Origin: Kitasatospora kifunensis
Lineage (GTDB): Bacteria; Actinomycetota; Actinomycetes; Streptomycetales; Streptomycetaceae
Reading direction: 5' to 3'
Assembly: GCF_014203855.1 (NCBI RefSeq)
Contig: NZ_JACHJV010000001.1
Span: 1,736,001 to 1,800,000, forward strand
Length of the DNA: 64,000 bases
Under the pieces are notes generated by a model. It saw nothing but the letters and a program-made list of their open reading frames with translations, ran no database searches and was not told the DNA's origin. The position numbers were made by a program, and so were the translations under genes. This document shows positions 22,250 to 30,216 of the stretch, piece by piece (the stretch's first letter is position 1; each line of letters starts with the position of its first letter).

Positions 22250-24030
22250 CCGCTCAGCCCGCTCAGTCCGGTGGGCACGTGCATGGTCTGCACGGTCTTG
22301 CCGCCTCCGACGTACATGTGCACCCCGCAGGGCAGGCAGGGGTCGAAGCTGCGCACGGCCCGCATGATGTCGATGCCCTTGAAGTTCTCCGGGGAGTTCT
22401 CCTCGAAGATCGGGGTGTTCTGCACCGCGTCCTCGTAGGGTCCCGGGGTGCCGTAGCTGTCCCGGACGCTGGCGTTCCACGGAGTGGGCGGGTACGGGTG
22501 GTAGTTGGCGATCTTGCCGTCGCGGATCACCATGTGGTGCGAGAGCACCCCGCGCACCGCCTCGGTGAAGCCGCAGCCGATGCTCTCGTCCGGCACCTCG
22601 AACTTCTCCCAGGTCTGGGTCTTGCCGGCGCGCACCTCACCGAGCGCCTTCTCGGCGAAGTGCAGGGCGGCCGCGGCCGCGTAGGCCTGGAAGTAGGTGC
22701 GGGCGCGGTTGCGCTCGATCGCGTTGCTCCACTGCGGGATCTTCCACTCGAAGGTGGTCTCCGGCTTGGTCATCGACTTCGGCAGGTTGATCACCACGCT
22801 GTGCCCGGTGGCCTTGATGTAGCCGATGTCGACCAGACCGGAGAGCGCGGTGGACCAGAGCCGGGCGATCGGGCCGCCGCCGGTGTCCAGCGCCAGGTAG
22901 TCCTTGCCGTCGAACCAGCGCGGCGACATCACCCAGCTGTACTTGTCGTCGAAGTTACGCTTCTGCGGCTGCGGGATGGTGTGCTGGTTCCACGGGTGCC
23001 GCGGGTCGACCGGGTTGCCGAGCGGGTCGTGGGTGACGAACAGCTCCTGGCCCTGCCAGTCCTGGTAGTAGGAGCTGCCGAGCAGGATCCGGATGCCGAG
23101 GTTGATCTCGGTCAGGTCGTTGGTGACCAGCTTGCCGTCGACGATCACCCCCGGCGTGACGAACATCTTGCGACCCCAGTCCGTCATGTTGCGGTAGGTG
23201 AAGTCGCAGTGGTCGGGGTCGTTGAGGCTGCCCCAGCAGCCGAGCAGCACCCGGCGGCGGCCGACCTCCTCGTAGCCGGGCAGCGCCTGGTAGAAGAAGT
23301 CGAAGAGGTCGTCGTGCAGCGGCACGACCTTCTTCATGAACTCCACGTAACGCATCAGCCGGGTCAGGTAGTCGGTGAAGAGCTGGACGGTGGCCACCGT
23401 GCCCACGCCGCCGGGGTAGAGCGTGGAGGGGTGCACGTGGCGGCCCTCCATCAGGCAGAACATCTCCCGGGTGTAGCGGCTGACTTGGAGCGCCTCGCGG
23501 TAGAACTCGCCCTCGATCGGGTTGAGCGAGCGCATGATGTCGGCGATCGTCTTGTACCCGTGGTCGCCCGCGTGCGGTGCCTCGGTGCGCTCGGCCAGCT
23601 CCAGCACCCCGGGGTTGGTCTCGCGGACCATCTTCTCGCAGTAGTCGACCCCGACCAGGTTCTCCTGGAAGATGTTGTGGTCGAACATGTACTCGGCCGC
23701 CTCGCCGAGGTTGATGATCCACTCACCCAGGTGCGGCGGCTTCACCCCGTAGGCCATGTTCTGCGTGTAGACCGAACAGGTGGCGTGGTTGTCGCCGCAG
23801 ATGCCGCAGATCCGGCTGGTGATGAAGTGCGCGTCCCGCGGGTCCTTGCCGCGCATGAAGACGCTGTAGCCACGGAAGACCGAGGAGGTGCTGTAGCACT
23901 CCGCGACCTTCTTCTGCTTGAAGTCGATCTTCGTGTGGATACCGAGGCTGCCCACGATCCGGGTGATCGGATCCCAGGACATCTCCACCAGGCCGCTGCC
24001 GTCGCCGGCCGCCTTCGTCGTCGGTGCCAT
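22246..24030 (-). CDS. hhyL: [NiFe]-hydrogenase large subunit, group 1h
   Basis: 594 aa; holds the NiFe active site that oxidises H2, including at atmospheric traces in this group. Ligand motifs are RICGICGDNH (C75, C78) and DPCLPCGVH (C565, C568, H571). A 23-residue tail follows H571 and would be cut by the M52 protease. Other group features: SLGIHTKIDF near the N-terminus and a long SRYTREMFCLMEGRHVHPST segment. ATG 24030 follows AAGAAGG at 12-14 bases. It lies 277 bp downstream of hhyS, a gap filled by a palindromic element and a hairpin, unlike the tight coupling of all later genes. Confidence 0.96.
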   Translation of the reverse strand: MAPTTKAAGDGSGLVEMSWDPITRIVGSLGIHTKIDFKQKKVAECYSTSSVFRGYSVFMRGKDPRDAHFITSRICGICGDNHATCSVYTQNMAYGVKPPHLGEWIINLGEAAEYMFDHNIFQENLVGVDYCEKMVRETNPGVLELAERTEAPHAGDHGYKTIADIMRSLNPIEGEFYREALQVSRYTREMFCLMEGRHVHPSTLYPGGVGTVATVQLFTDYLTRLMRYVEFMKKVVPLHDDLFDFFYQALPGYEEVGRRRVLLGCWGSLNDPDHCDFTYRNMTDWGRKMFVTPGVIVDGKLVTNDLTEINLGIRILLGSSYYQDWQGQELFVTHDPLGNPVDPRHPWNQHTIPQPQKRNFDDKYSWVMSPRWFDGKDYLALDTGGGPIARLWSTALSGLVDIGYIKATGHSVVINLPKSMTKPETTFEWKIPQWSNAIERNRARTYFQAYAAAAALHFAEKALGEVRAGKTQTWEKFEVPDESIGCGFTEAVRGVLSHHMVIRDGKIANYHPYPPTPWNASVRDSYGTPGPYEDAVQNTPIFEENSPENFKGIDIMRAVRSFDPCLPCGVHMYVGGGKTVQTMHVPTGLSGLSG

Positions 24031-24097
24031 CGTCTCTTTGGTGCCCTTCTTGCGCGCGGAGTCGAACGGGGGTCGGGAAAAAGGGGGCGGGTGCGGC

Positions 24098-24130
24098 GGT
24101 AGGCCGCACGCGCGCGGCGTGCGGCCTACC
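24098..24130 (-). other. Perfect 14-bp hairpin upstream of hhyL
   Basis: Arms GGTAGGCCGCACGC (24098-24111) and its complement (24117-24130) with a 5-nt loop. On the transcribed minus strand it is followed about 20 nt later by CCCCCTTTTTCCC. It may act as partial terminator, 3'-end stabiliser of hhyS mRNA or 5' element of hhyL. It abuts the palindromic element at 24130. Confidence 0.7.
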
Positions 24131-24298
24131 TAGTGCCGCGTCAGGCAGCCTTTGCCCGTCAAGGAGCGGCGTCCGGTGCGTGCTCTCGGCGTGCCGGCCG
24201 GAAGTCCTCGTACTGGACGTACTTGGGCTTTCGGCCGGTGCGGCGAGAGTGCGTGCCGGGCGTCGCGACGGGGCGAAGGTTGCCTGACGCGGCACTAG
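24130..24298. mobile_element. MITE-like palindromic element between hhyS and hhyL
   Basis: The outer 18 bp (CTAGTGCCGCGTCAGGCA, 24130-24147) are a perfect inverted copy of 24281-24298; the match continues to 28 bp with two mismatches. The interior is also near-palindromic up to a centre near 24214, so the whole element can fold into one long hairpin. No ORF is present. Both ends read CTAG, which could be a 4-bp target duplication of the IS5 type. It is best read as a miniature inverted-repeat element; the parent transposon is not in the window. Confidence 0.7.
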
Positions 24299-24307
24299 TC
24301 ACCCGCC

Positions 24308-25393
24308 TCACCAGGGCGGGCGGTAGCCGGTCGTCAGCCTGCGACCGGTCTGGCGCCACTTGGGCTCCTTGTCCAGCGTCTTCGCGGTGATCGAGCGCAG
24401 CCGGCGGATCACCTGGCCGTACGCCGAGCTGGCGTTGGTGGAGACGTGCGAGCCGGGCGGCGGGTCCATGAACGGCATGAACTTGTCCGGGAAGCCCGGC
24501 ATCGTGCAGGCGATGCAGATGCCGCCGACGTTGGGGCAGCCGCCGACGCCGTTGATCCAGCCGCGCTTGGGGACGTTGCACTTGACCACCGGTCCCCAGC
24601 AGCCGAGCCGCACCAGGCACTCGGGCCGGCCGTACTCCGTCGCGAACTGGCCCTGCTCGTAGTAGCCGCCGCGGTCGCAGCCCTCGTGCACGGTGGCGCC
24701 GAAGAGCCAGCTGGGACGGAGCTTGTCGTCCAGCGGGATCATCGGCGCCGAGCCGGCCAGCTGGTAGAGCAGGTAGGTCAGCGTCTCGGCGAAGTTGTCC
24801 GGCTGGATCGGACAGCCGGGCACGCAGACGATCGGCAGGCCGGCCTTGGACTTCCAGTCCCAGCCGAGGTAGTCCGGCACACCCATCGCGCCGGTCGGGT
24901 TGCCCGCCATCGCGTGGATACCGCCGTACGTGGCACAGGTGCCGATGGCGACCACGGCCGTGGCCTTGGGCGCCAACCGGTCGAGCCACTCGCTGGTGGT
25001 GATGGGCTGACCGGTGGCCGGATCATCGCCGAAGCCGCACCAGTAGCCCTCCTGCTTGATCGACTCGTTCGGGATCGAGCCCTCGATGACCAGCACGAAG
25101 GGGTCGAGCTCGCCGCGGTCGGCCTTGAAGAACCACTCGACGAAGTTGTCCGCGCCCTGGACCGGCCCGCACTCGAAGTCGATCAGCGGCCAGTGGACCG
25201 CGATCTTCGGCAGTCCGGGCAGTGCGCCGGTGACGATCTCCTCGATGCTCGGTTGCATCGCGGCGGTCAGCGCCACCGAGTCGCCGTCACAGCTCAGGCC
25301 GGCGTTGATCCAGAGAATGTGCACCGGCGGTTGCTCGGCGCCCTGGGGTTCGCCGCGACCGGCCTCGGCCGCGGTGGTTGCAGTCGCACCCAT
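24308..25393 (-). CDS. hhyS: [NiFe]-hydrogenase small subunit, group 1h
   Basis: 361 aa; carries the three iron-sulfur clusters passing electrons from the NiFe site. There is no Tat signal (MGATATTAAEAGRGEPQ...), consistent with group 1h/5 enzymes. The proximal-cluster motif is C35-D-G-D38 (AGLSCDGDSVAL) instead of CxxC: an Asp ligand as known for the Ralstonia actinobacterial-type hydrogenase, linked to oxygen insensitivity. Further ligands lie in VCVPGCPIQPDN, GATVHEGCDRGG, CLVRLGCWGPVVKCNVPKRG and VGGCPNVGGICIACTMPGFP. The ATG at 25393 has GAGGAGG nine bases upstream. First gene of the operon; the promoter should lie in 25394-25562, where I see no clear -35/-10 pair. Confidence 0.96.
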   Translation of the reverse strand: MGATATTAAEAGRGEPQGAEQPPVHILWINAGLSCDGDSVALTAAMQPSIEEIVTGALPGLPKIAVHWPLIDFECGPVQGADNFVEWFFKADRGELDPFVLVIEGSIPNESIKQEGYWCGFGDDPATGQPITTSEWLDRLAPKATAVVAIGTCATYGGIHAMAGNPTGAMGVPDYLGWDWKSKAGLPIVCVPGCPIQPDNFAETLTYLLYQLAGSAPMIPLDDKLRPSWLFGATVHEGCDRGGYYEQGQFATEYGRPECLVRLGCWGPVVKCNVPKRGWINGVGGCPNVGGICIACTMPGFPDKFMPFMDPPPGSHVSTNASSAYGQVIRRLRSITAKTLDKEPKWRQTGRRLTTGYRPPW

Positions 25394-25562
25394 GAGGATG
25401 CCTCCTCAAAAACGGGATGAGGCCGACAAAACGGTCTCGCTCCCCTTCTTAGCAGCCCTGCGCGACCTTCGTACGGGTGAACGGCCGCGGCGGTAACCCG
25501 AACAGCGGCAGGCGCGGTGGGCCGACCGGGTGGGTGCCCAGCACGGTCCGGCGAAACGCGAA

Positions 25563-25601
25563 ACGGGCCGGTGGCGACCTTTTCGGTCGCCACCGGCCCG
25601 T
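25563..25601 (-). terminator. Strong terminator after the EEIIERE gene
   Basis: Perfect 17-bp stem (25563-25579 with 25585-25601) and a 5-nt TTTTC loop, 22 bp after the stop of the small repeat gene and 170 bp before hhyS. It insulates the hydrogenase promoter. Confidence 0.8.
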
Positions 25602-25622
25602 CAGCCGATCGGTCTAATCGGT

Positions 25623-25844
25623 CTAGAAGAAGTCCCGCTCGACGATCTCCTCGCGCTCGATGATCTCCTCGCCGCCGAAGAAGCCGCCGAGGAAACCGGG
25701 GCGCTCGACGATCCGCTCGCGCTCGATGATCTCCTCACGGCCGAAGGCGCCGCGGCGGACGATCTGCTCGCGCTCGATGATCTCCTCGCCCCCGAAGAAG
25801 CCGTCGCGCTCGATGATTTCCTCGCGCTCGTAGAACTCCCGCAC
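25623..25844 (-). CDS. EEIIERE repeat micro-protein (73 aa)
   Basis: Built almost entirely from a repeated block. After REFYER come four copies of EEIIER followed by a short variable piece: RDGFFGG, EQIVRRGAFGR, ERIVERPGFLGGFFGG, then EEIVERDFF at the end. Charged Glu/Arg-rich helical blocks therefore alternate with Gly/Phe linkers. The GTG at 25844 has a GGGGAGA site; the in-frame start further upstream has none as good. The DNA repeats too, so copies arose by tandem duplication. It sits just upstream of hhyS on the same strand but is separated from it by a strong terminator. No family recognised. Confidence 0.65.
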   Translation of the reverse strand: MREFYEREEIIERDGFFGGEEIIEREQIVRRGAFGREEIIERERIVERPGFLGGFFGGEEIIEREEIVERDFF

Positions 25845-25986
25845 GGTGTCTCCCCTGCCCAGATTCGTGTTGCTGACGTGCCGACAGGCGTGAACGATAA
25901 CGCATCCGCCTGAGGGTGATCGGAACAGCTCTGTCACACCCGGGTACTGATGCCGTCACAGCGTCAGGCAGCGGAGAAGGCGCAGG

Positions 25987-27255
25987 TCAGACCGAGTCAC
26001 CGCCGAAGGTGTAGGAGCTCCCGTAGGCCGCCTGCACCCGGCGCACACCCCGTGGCGGGTGCAGGCGGGTGGGCGAGGTGGTGTGGATCGGGAAGACCAC
26101 GTCCGGGCGCAGCCGCTCCAGCATGTGGTGCAGGTCGTCCTGGCCGGCATGGCCCGAGCAGCCGATCTGGCGCAGCGGGATGCCCAGCGCGGTGAGCCAG
26201 TCGGTGAACGGCGCCCAGCGCGGCTCGAAGGGGCCCAGCGGCTCGCCGTTGGCGTGCGCCAGGCAGGCCAGCGGGTAGCCGTCGCCGACCGGCAGGTCGA
26301 GCAGCGAGGGCAGGTCGTTCGGGTCCGGCATCAGCACGTAGCGGCCCGGCTCGGCGTGCAGCTCGGTCAGCGGCACCTCGGCGGGCGAGAGCGCCTGCGG
26401 GACGCCGACCAGGCGCAGGAAGGCCGCGATCTGCTCGGTCCAGACGATCGTCCGCCCGGCCGCCTCGGCGATCGAGAGGAAGGCCCGCACCCGGTCGATG
26501 TCGCGCGGGTAGAGCGAGAGCAGCACCAGGCCCGGGGTGCGCTCCAGCAGGGCGGCGAAGTCGCGCGCCACGTCCTGCTCGTCGCGCGGGCGCTCGGGGT
26601 TGTCCCAGCCGAGCGTGGTGCCCTCGGTGACCAGGACGGCGCTGCCCGCCGCCCGGTCGACGAAGTCCCAGGACCGCTGCGGGTGGTGGCCGTGGAAGCG
26701 GTAGTCACCGGTGAAGGCCAGGGTGCCGTCCGGGGTGTGCACCAGGTAGCCGCTGGCGCCGGGGACGTCGTGGTCCACCGGCACGCACTCGACCTCCAAC
26801 GGACCGACGCTCACTCGCTGATTGTCCGTCAGGCGCCGCCAGTTCGGCTCCCCGTGGGTCAGGCCCTGCCCGGTGGCGGCCAGCGCGGTCAGCACGTCGA
26901 CCGCGTCGGTGTGCGCGTGCACCGGGACCTCGGGGCGCACGAAGCCGGCCAGGCCCACGTGGTCGATGTGCGGGTGGCTGACGAAGACGGCGGTCTCGCC
27001 CGCCGGTTCGGCCAGCGGCGAGCCGGCCTCCAGTGCCTCGGGTGCGAACAGGCCGGGGAGCGCGGGCGCGCCACCCAGGCGCAGCCGGTCGGCCAGCTCG
27101 CGCCCCGGGCGCCGGCGCACCGGCAGCCGGAACAGGTCGCCGCCGGAGGGGATGTCGAGGCCGATGTCCAGCAGCACTCGGTGGCCGTCCTGCTGGATCA
27201 GGATCTTGCTGCCGCCGATGACGCCGACGCCGCCCCAGAATTCAATGGTGGCCAT
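25987..27255 (-). CDS. MBL-fold beta-CASP/RNase J-like hydrolase
   Basis: 422 aa. Metallo-beta-lactamase motif SHPHIDHVG (HxHxDH), LAFTGDYRFHG with the bridging Asp, a beta-CASP insertion (about 195-340) and a late GCSGHAGQDDLHHML motif like that of RNase J/CPSF proteins, ending with IHTTSPTRL. Such enzymes usually cut RNA. Here the gene is last in an ABC importer/HAD operon (9 bp after the HAD stop), so a small-molecule phosphodiester or lactone substrate is also possible. ATG 27255 starts MATIEFWGGVGVIGGSKIL. Confidence 0.85.
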   Translation of the reverse strand: MATIEFWGGVGVIGGSKILIQQDGHRVLLDIGLDIPSGGDLFRLPVRRRPGRELADRLRLGGAPALPGLFAPEALEAGSPLAEPAGETAVFVSHPHIDHVGLAGFVRPEVPVHAHTDAVDVLTALAATGQGLTHGEPNWRRLTDNQRVSVGPLEVECVPVDHDVPGASGYLVHTPDGTLAFTGDYRFHGHHPQRSWDFVDRAAGSAVLVTEGTTLGWDNPERPRDEQDVARDFAALLERTPGLVLLSLYPRDIDRVRAFLSIAEAAGRTIVWTEQIAAFLRLVGVPQALSPAEVPLTELHAEPGRYVLMPDPNDLPSLLDLPVGDGYPLACLAHANGEPLGPFEPRWAPFTDWLTALGIPLRQIGCSGHAGQDDLHHMLERLRPDVVFPIHTTSPTRLHPPRGVRRVQAAYGSSYTFGGDSV

Positions 27256-27264
27256 ACGGGGTGA

Positions 27265-27981
27265 TCAGTTCCTTTCGGTCGGATCCTGGGACGCGGCCCA
27301 GGTCCGGATGGAGTCGAGCAGCCCCTCGACGGTGGGGGCGATCGCGTCGGCGGGGCCGTCGGCCCGGCCGAAGCGGTCGATGTAGGCGCTGTGCGTGCCG
27401 AGTTCGCGGCCCGGCTCGATGTCGTTGCGCCAGTGGTCGCCGATCACACAGAGCCGGCGCGCCGCACCCGTGCCCCGCTCCTCGCGGAGCAGTCGGTGCA
27501 GGCCCTCGGGCTTGCCGGTGCCGGAGACCACGGCGTCCAGCAGCGGCGGCAGCTCAAGGCGGCGCAGCAGGCCGTCGAGCCCGGCCGCCGGACTGTTGGT
27601 CGCGAGTACCACCCGCACCCCCGCCACCCGCAGCTCGGTGATCAACTCGGCGTATCCCGCCGGGACTTCGAGCGGGCAGCGGACGGCGTCCAGCATCAGC
27701 TCGCGGGTCGCGGCGAAGGCCCCGTTCAGCTCGGCGGTGGCGAGGCCGGCCCGGCGGCCGAGCACCGCGACCGCCTCCCAGCCGTCGATCGCCTCGGCGA
27801 GCCTGCCCGCCTTGGCCCCGATCTCCAGGAACTCCTCGATGCCTTCCAGGAGTTCGGCGCGGACGGCGGAATCCAGCGAGCGGGCGGCCTGCTCGGCGTA
27901 GTGCCTGATCGGCGCGTCGCCGCGGTACAGCGTGCCGTCGAAGTCGGTGACGAGCACCAGGTCTGACGATGACTCAGCCAC
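27265..27981 (-). CDS. HAD-family phosphatase
   Basis: 238 aa. Motif I TDFDGTLYRG, motif II LATNSPAAG, motif III Lys in SGTGKPEG and motif IV GDHWRNDIEPG place it in the haloacid-dehalogenase superfamily, probably a phosphatase on a small phosphorylated substrate. The GTG at 27981 overlaps the permease stop by 8 bp; another GTG at 27990 is possible. Operon context suggests it dephosphorylates the imported sugar derivative or an intermediate. Confidence 0.8.
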   Translation of the reverse strand: MAESSSDLVLVTDFDGTLYRGDAPIRHYAEQAARSLDSAVRAELLEGIEEFLEIGAKAGRLAEAIDGWEAVAVLGRRAGLATAELNGAFAATRELMLDAVRCPLEVPAGYAELITELRVAGVRVVLATNSPAAGLDGLLRRLELPPLLDAVVSGTGKPEGLHRLLREERGTGAARRLCVIGDHWRNDIEPGRELGTHSAYIDRFGRADGPADAIAPTVEGLLDSIRTWAASQDPTERN

Positions 27982-28834
27982 GGACGCCACCTGCCGTCGA
28001 CATCGCACCGGTGACGAAGTGCCGCTGCAGCGCCAGGAAGAAGGCCAGCACCGGCACGGTGGTGAAGACCACCGCCGCGGCCAGGCCCGGGTAGTCGGTG
28101 CCCTCGCCGCCGGCGAAGGCGGCCAGACCCACCTCGACCGGCTGCACGCTGCTGTCCTGGGTCATGATGAACGGCCACAGGAAGGAGTTCCAGCAGCCCA
28201 GGAAGACCTGCAGCGCGATGATCAGCATCGCCGGGCGCACCAGCGGCATGCCCACCGACCAGAGCATCCGCAGCCGCCCCGCGCCGTCCAACTCCGCGGC
28301 GTCGAACAGTTCGCCGGGCAGGCCCAGGAAGAACTGCCGGACCAGGAAGATCCCGAAGACGCTCGCGCCCCAGGGCACGATCTGGATCCAGTACGTGTTC
28401 AGCCAGTTGATGTCACTGGCGATGACGTAGTCGGGGATGATCAGCACCGTGCTCGGCACCATCATCACCGCCATCACCAGAGTGAAGAGCACACCCCGGC
28501 CGCGGAACTTCATCACCCCGAAGGCGAAGCCCGCCAGCAGCGAGGTGATCAGCGCCAGCGCCACCGTACAGGAGCCGATCAGCAGGGTGTTCAGGAAGAG
28601 CCGGACCCAGGGTGCGGCGGCCCAGGCCCGGGAGTAGTTCTCCCAGTGCCAGTGCGGCAGCAGCAGGTCACCCAGGGTACTGGACTGCGAGGCCGAGTTC
28701 AGCGAGGTGACCAGCACGTAGTAGAAGGGGAACAGGAAGCAGAGGCCGATCAGCACGGCCACGGTGCGGCGCAGCGCGCCGCGCGGCCGAAGCGGGCTCC
28801 GGCCGCGCGGCACGGCGGTGGACGGGACGGTCAC
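27974..28834 (-). CDS. ABC sugar transporter permease (MalG type)
   Basis: 286 aa with six predicted transmembrane segments; the first is VAVLIGLCFLFPFYYVLV. The EAA loop reads FDAAELDGAGRLRMLWSVG followed by MPLVRPAM, where it contacts the ATPase. The GTG at 28834 overlaps the binding-protein TGA (GTGA). It pairs with the MalF-type permease upstream. No ATPase gene is nearby, so a shared MsiK-type ATPase is likely, as for most Streptomyces sugar importers. Confidence 0.92.
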   Translation of the reverse strand: MTVPSTAVPRGRSPLRPRGALRRTVAVLIGLCFLFPFYYVLVTSLNSASQSSTLGDLLLPHWHWENYSRAWAAAPWVRLFLNTLLIGSCTVALALITSLLAGFAFGVMKFRGRGVLFTLVMAVMMVPSTVLIIPDYVIASDINWLNTYWIQIVPWGASVFGIFLVRQFFLGLPGELFDAAELDGAGRLRMLWSVGMPLVRPAMLIIALQVFLGCWNSFLWPFIMTQDSSVQPVEVGLAAFAGGEGTDYPGLAAAVVFTTVPVLAFFLALQRHFVTGAMSTAGGVRG

Positions 28835-30144
28835 TGGCCTGCCTTCTGGTCCGCCACGGCCGCCTGCTGGGCGGCGTTGGCCGCGCTCGCCGGGTCGGCG
28901 CCCTGCTCCAGCACCTTCTGCAGCGCCACGACCTCCTCGCCCTCGGCCTTGGCGACCCACGGGTAGGCGGGCTGCGCGATGGCGTAGTCCAGCGCCGCGG
29001 CGGCGGTCTTCATGTAGGGGTTCTTCGCCAGGAAGTCACCCATCTGGTCGAGCGCCTTCGGGGTGACCGGCAGGTAGCCCGTGGTGCTGGACCACTGGGC
29101 CTGGCTGCTCGCGGAGGCCAGGAACTGCATGTACTTCCAGGCCGCCGCCTGCTGGGCCTTGCTGGCCGAGGCGAACATCGCGATGTTGGTGCCGGAGATG
29201 ATGTTGCTCGGCTTGCCGGTGGAGCCGGCCGGCAGCACCTCGGTGCCCAGGGTGAACTTGCCGCCCACGGCCTGGTTCTCGAAGTAGTAGCCCGCCGCGC
29301 TGGACAGGTCGAAGGCGCCCTTCTTGGCGCCGAGCGCGGTCTCGCCCGGGTAGTTGGTGCCCACCGCGAGCGCGCCGGACTTCTTCAGGTCCGCCAGGTA
29401 GGTGAGCGCCTGGACGGCGGCCGGGCTGTTGAGCTGCGGGGTGCCGTCGGGGGCGAAGTCCGGGGTCCCGTTGGCCGCGCAGAGCGCCTGGAACATGTTG
29501 GTGCCGCCGCCGGGCGAGGCGGTGGTGCCCGGGTCGACGCTGATCCCGGTCACCCCGTCGGTGCTCACCGCCTTGGCGGCGGTGGCGAACTGGTCCCAGG
29601 TGGTGGGCGCGCTCTGGCCCTTGGCCTGCAGCATGTCCTGGTTGTAGAAGATCACCTGGACGCTCTTGTTGAACGGCCACATCCACAACTTGCCGTCCGG
29701 CAGCCGCAGGTCCTTCTGCACGCCCTGGTAGAAGTCGCCGAGCCCGGCCGGGCTGTCGCTGCCCGCGAACTGGGAGACCGGCAGGATCACCTGGCTCTTG
29801 GCGAAGTCGGCGGCCCAACTCTCGTAGACCTGGCCGATGGTGGGCGGGTTGTGGGCGGCGACGCCGGCCGTCTCCTTGGCGTGCAGGGTGCCGTAGTCGG
29901 GCTGGAACTCCAGGTTGACCTTGATGTTCGGGTTGGCCTGCTGGAACGCGTTGGTCAGCGAGGTGAGGGTGCTCTTCTGGGTGCCGCTGATCATGATCTG
30001 CATGAAGGAGATGGTGGTGGTGCCACCCGCACCCGCGTCGGAGGAGCTCTTGGAGCTGGAGGAGCAGGCGCTCAGCGCGCCGAGCACGGTGGCCGCGGCG
30101 AGCACACCGGCGGCGGTCCGACGCAGTCTGGGGTTGGAAGACAT
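28831..30144 (-). CDS. ABC sugar transporter solute-binding lipoprotein
   Basis: 437 aa, family 1 extracellular solute-binding protein. Lipobox LSAC in TVLGALSACSSSSKSSS at about residue 27. Typical segments: WDQFATAAKAVSTDGVTGIS, YYFENQAVGGKFTLGTEVLP and WKYMQFLASASSQAQWSSTTGYLP. I choose ATG 30144, eight bases after AAGGA, over the GTG one codon earlier. The ligand cannot be predicted; oligosaccharides or glycerol-3-phosphate-like ligands are typical for this family. Confidence 0.92.
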   Translation of the reverse strand: MSSNPRLRRTAAGVLAAATVLGALSACSSSSKSSSDAGAGGTTTISFMQIMISGTQKSTLTSLTNAFQQANPNIKVNLEFQPDYGTLHAKETAGVAAHNPPTIGQVYESWAADFAKSQVILPVSQFAGSDSPAGLGDFYQGVQKDLRLPDGKLWMWPFNKSVQVIFYNQDMLQAKGQSAPTTWDQFATAAKAVSTDGVTGISVDPGTTASPGGGTNMFQALCAANGTPDFAPDGTPQLNSPAAVQALTYLADLKKSGALAVGTNYPGETALGAKKGAFDLSSAAGYYFENQAVGGKFTLGTEVLPAGSTGKPSNIISGTNIAMFASASKAQQAAAWKYMQFLASASSQAQWSSTTGYLPVTPKALDQMGDFLAKNPYMKTAAAALDYAIAQPAYPWVAKAEGEEVVALQKVLEQGADPASAANAAQQAAVADQKAGQ

Positions 30145-30216
30145 CACGGATTTCCTTAGGGAGCGAGGGAGACGGGCGGGACGTGCGGAACGGGCTGTGC
30201 AGGCGGCTGCGCGGGT

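Noticed and set aside
21859..24102. 747-codon + strand open frame
   Set aside because: Antisense to hhyL, whose CxxC metal motifs are certain.
24159..24989. 276-codon minus frame across the MITE-like element and hhyS
   Set aside because: Wrong frame of hhyS extended by chance through the palindrome; no transposase motif.
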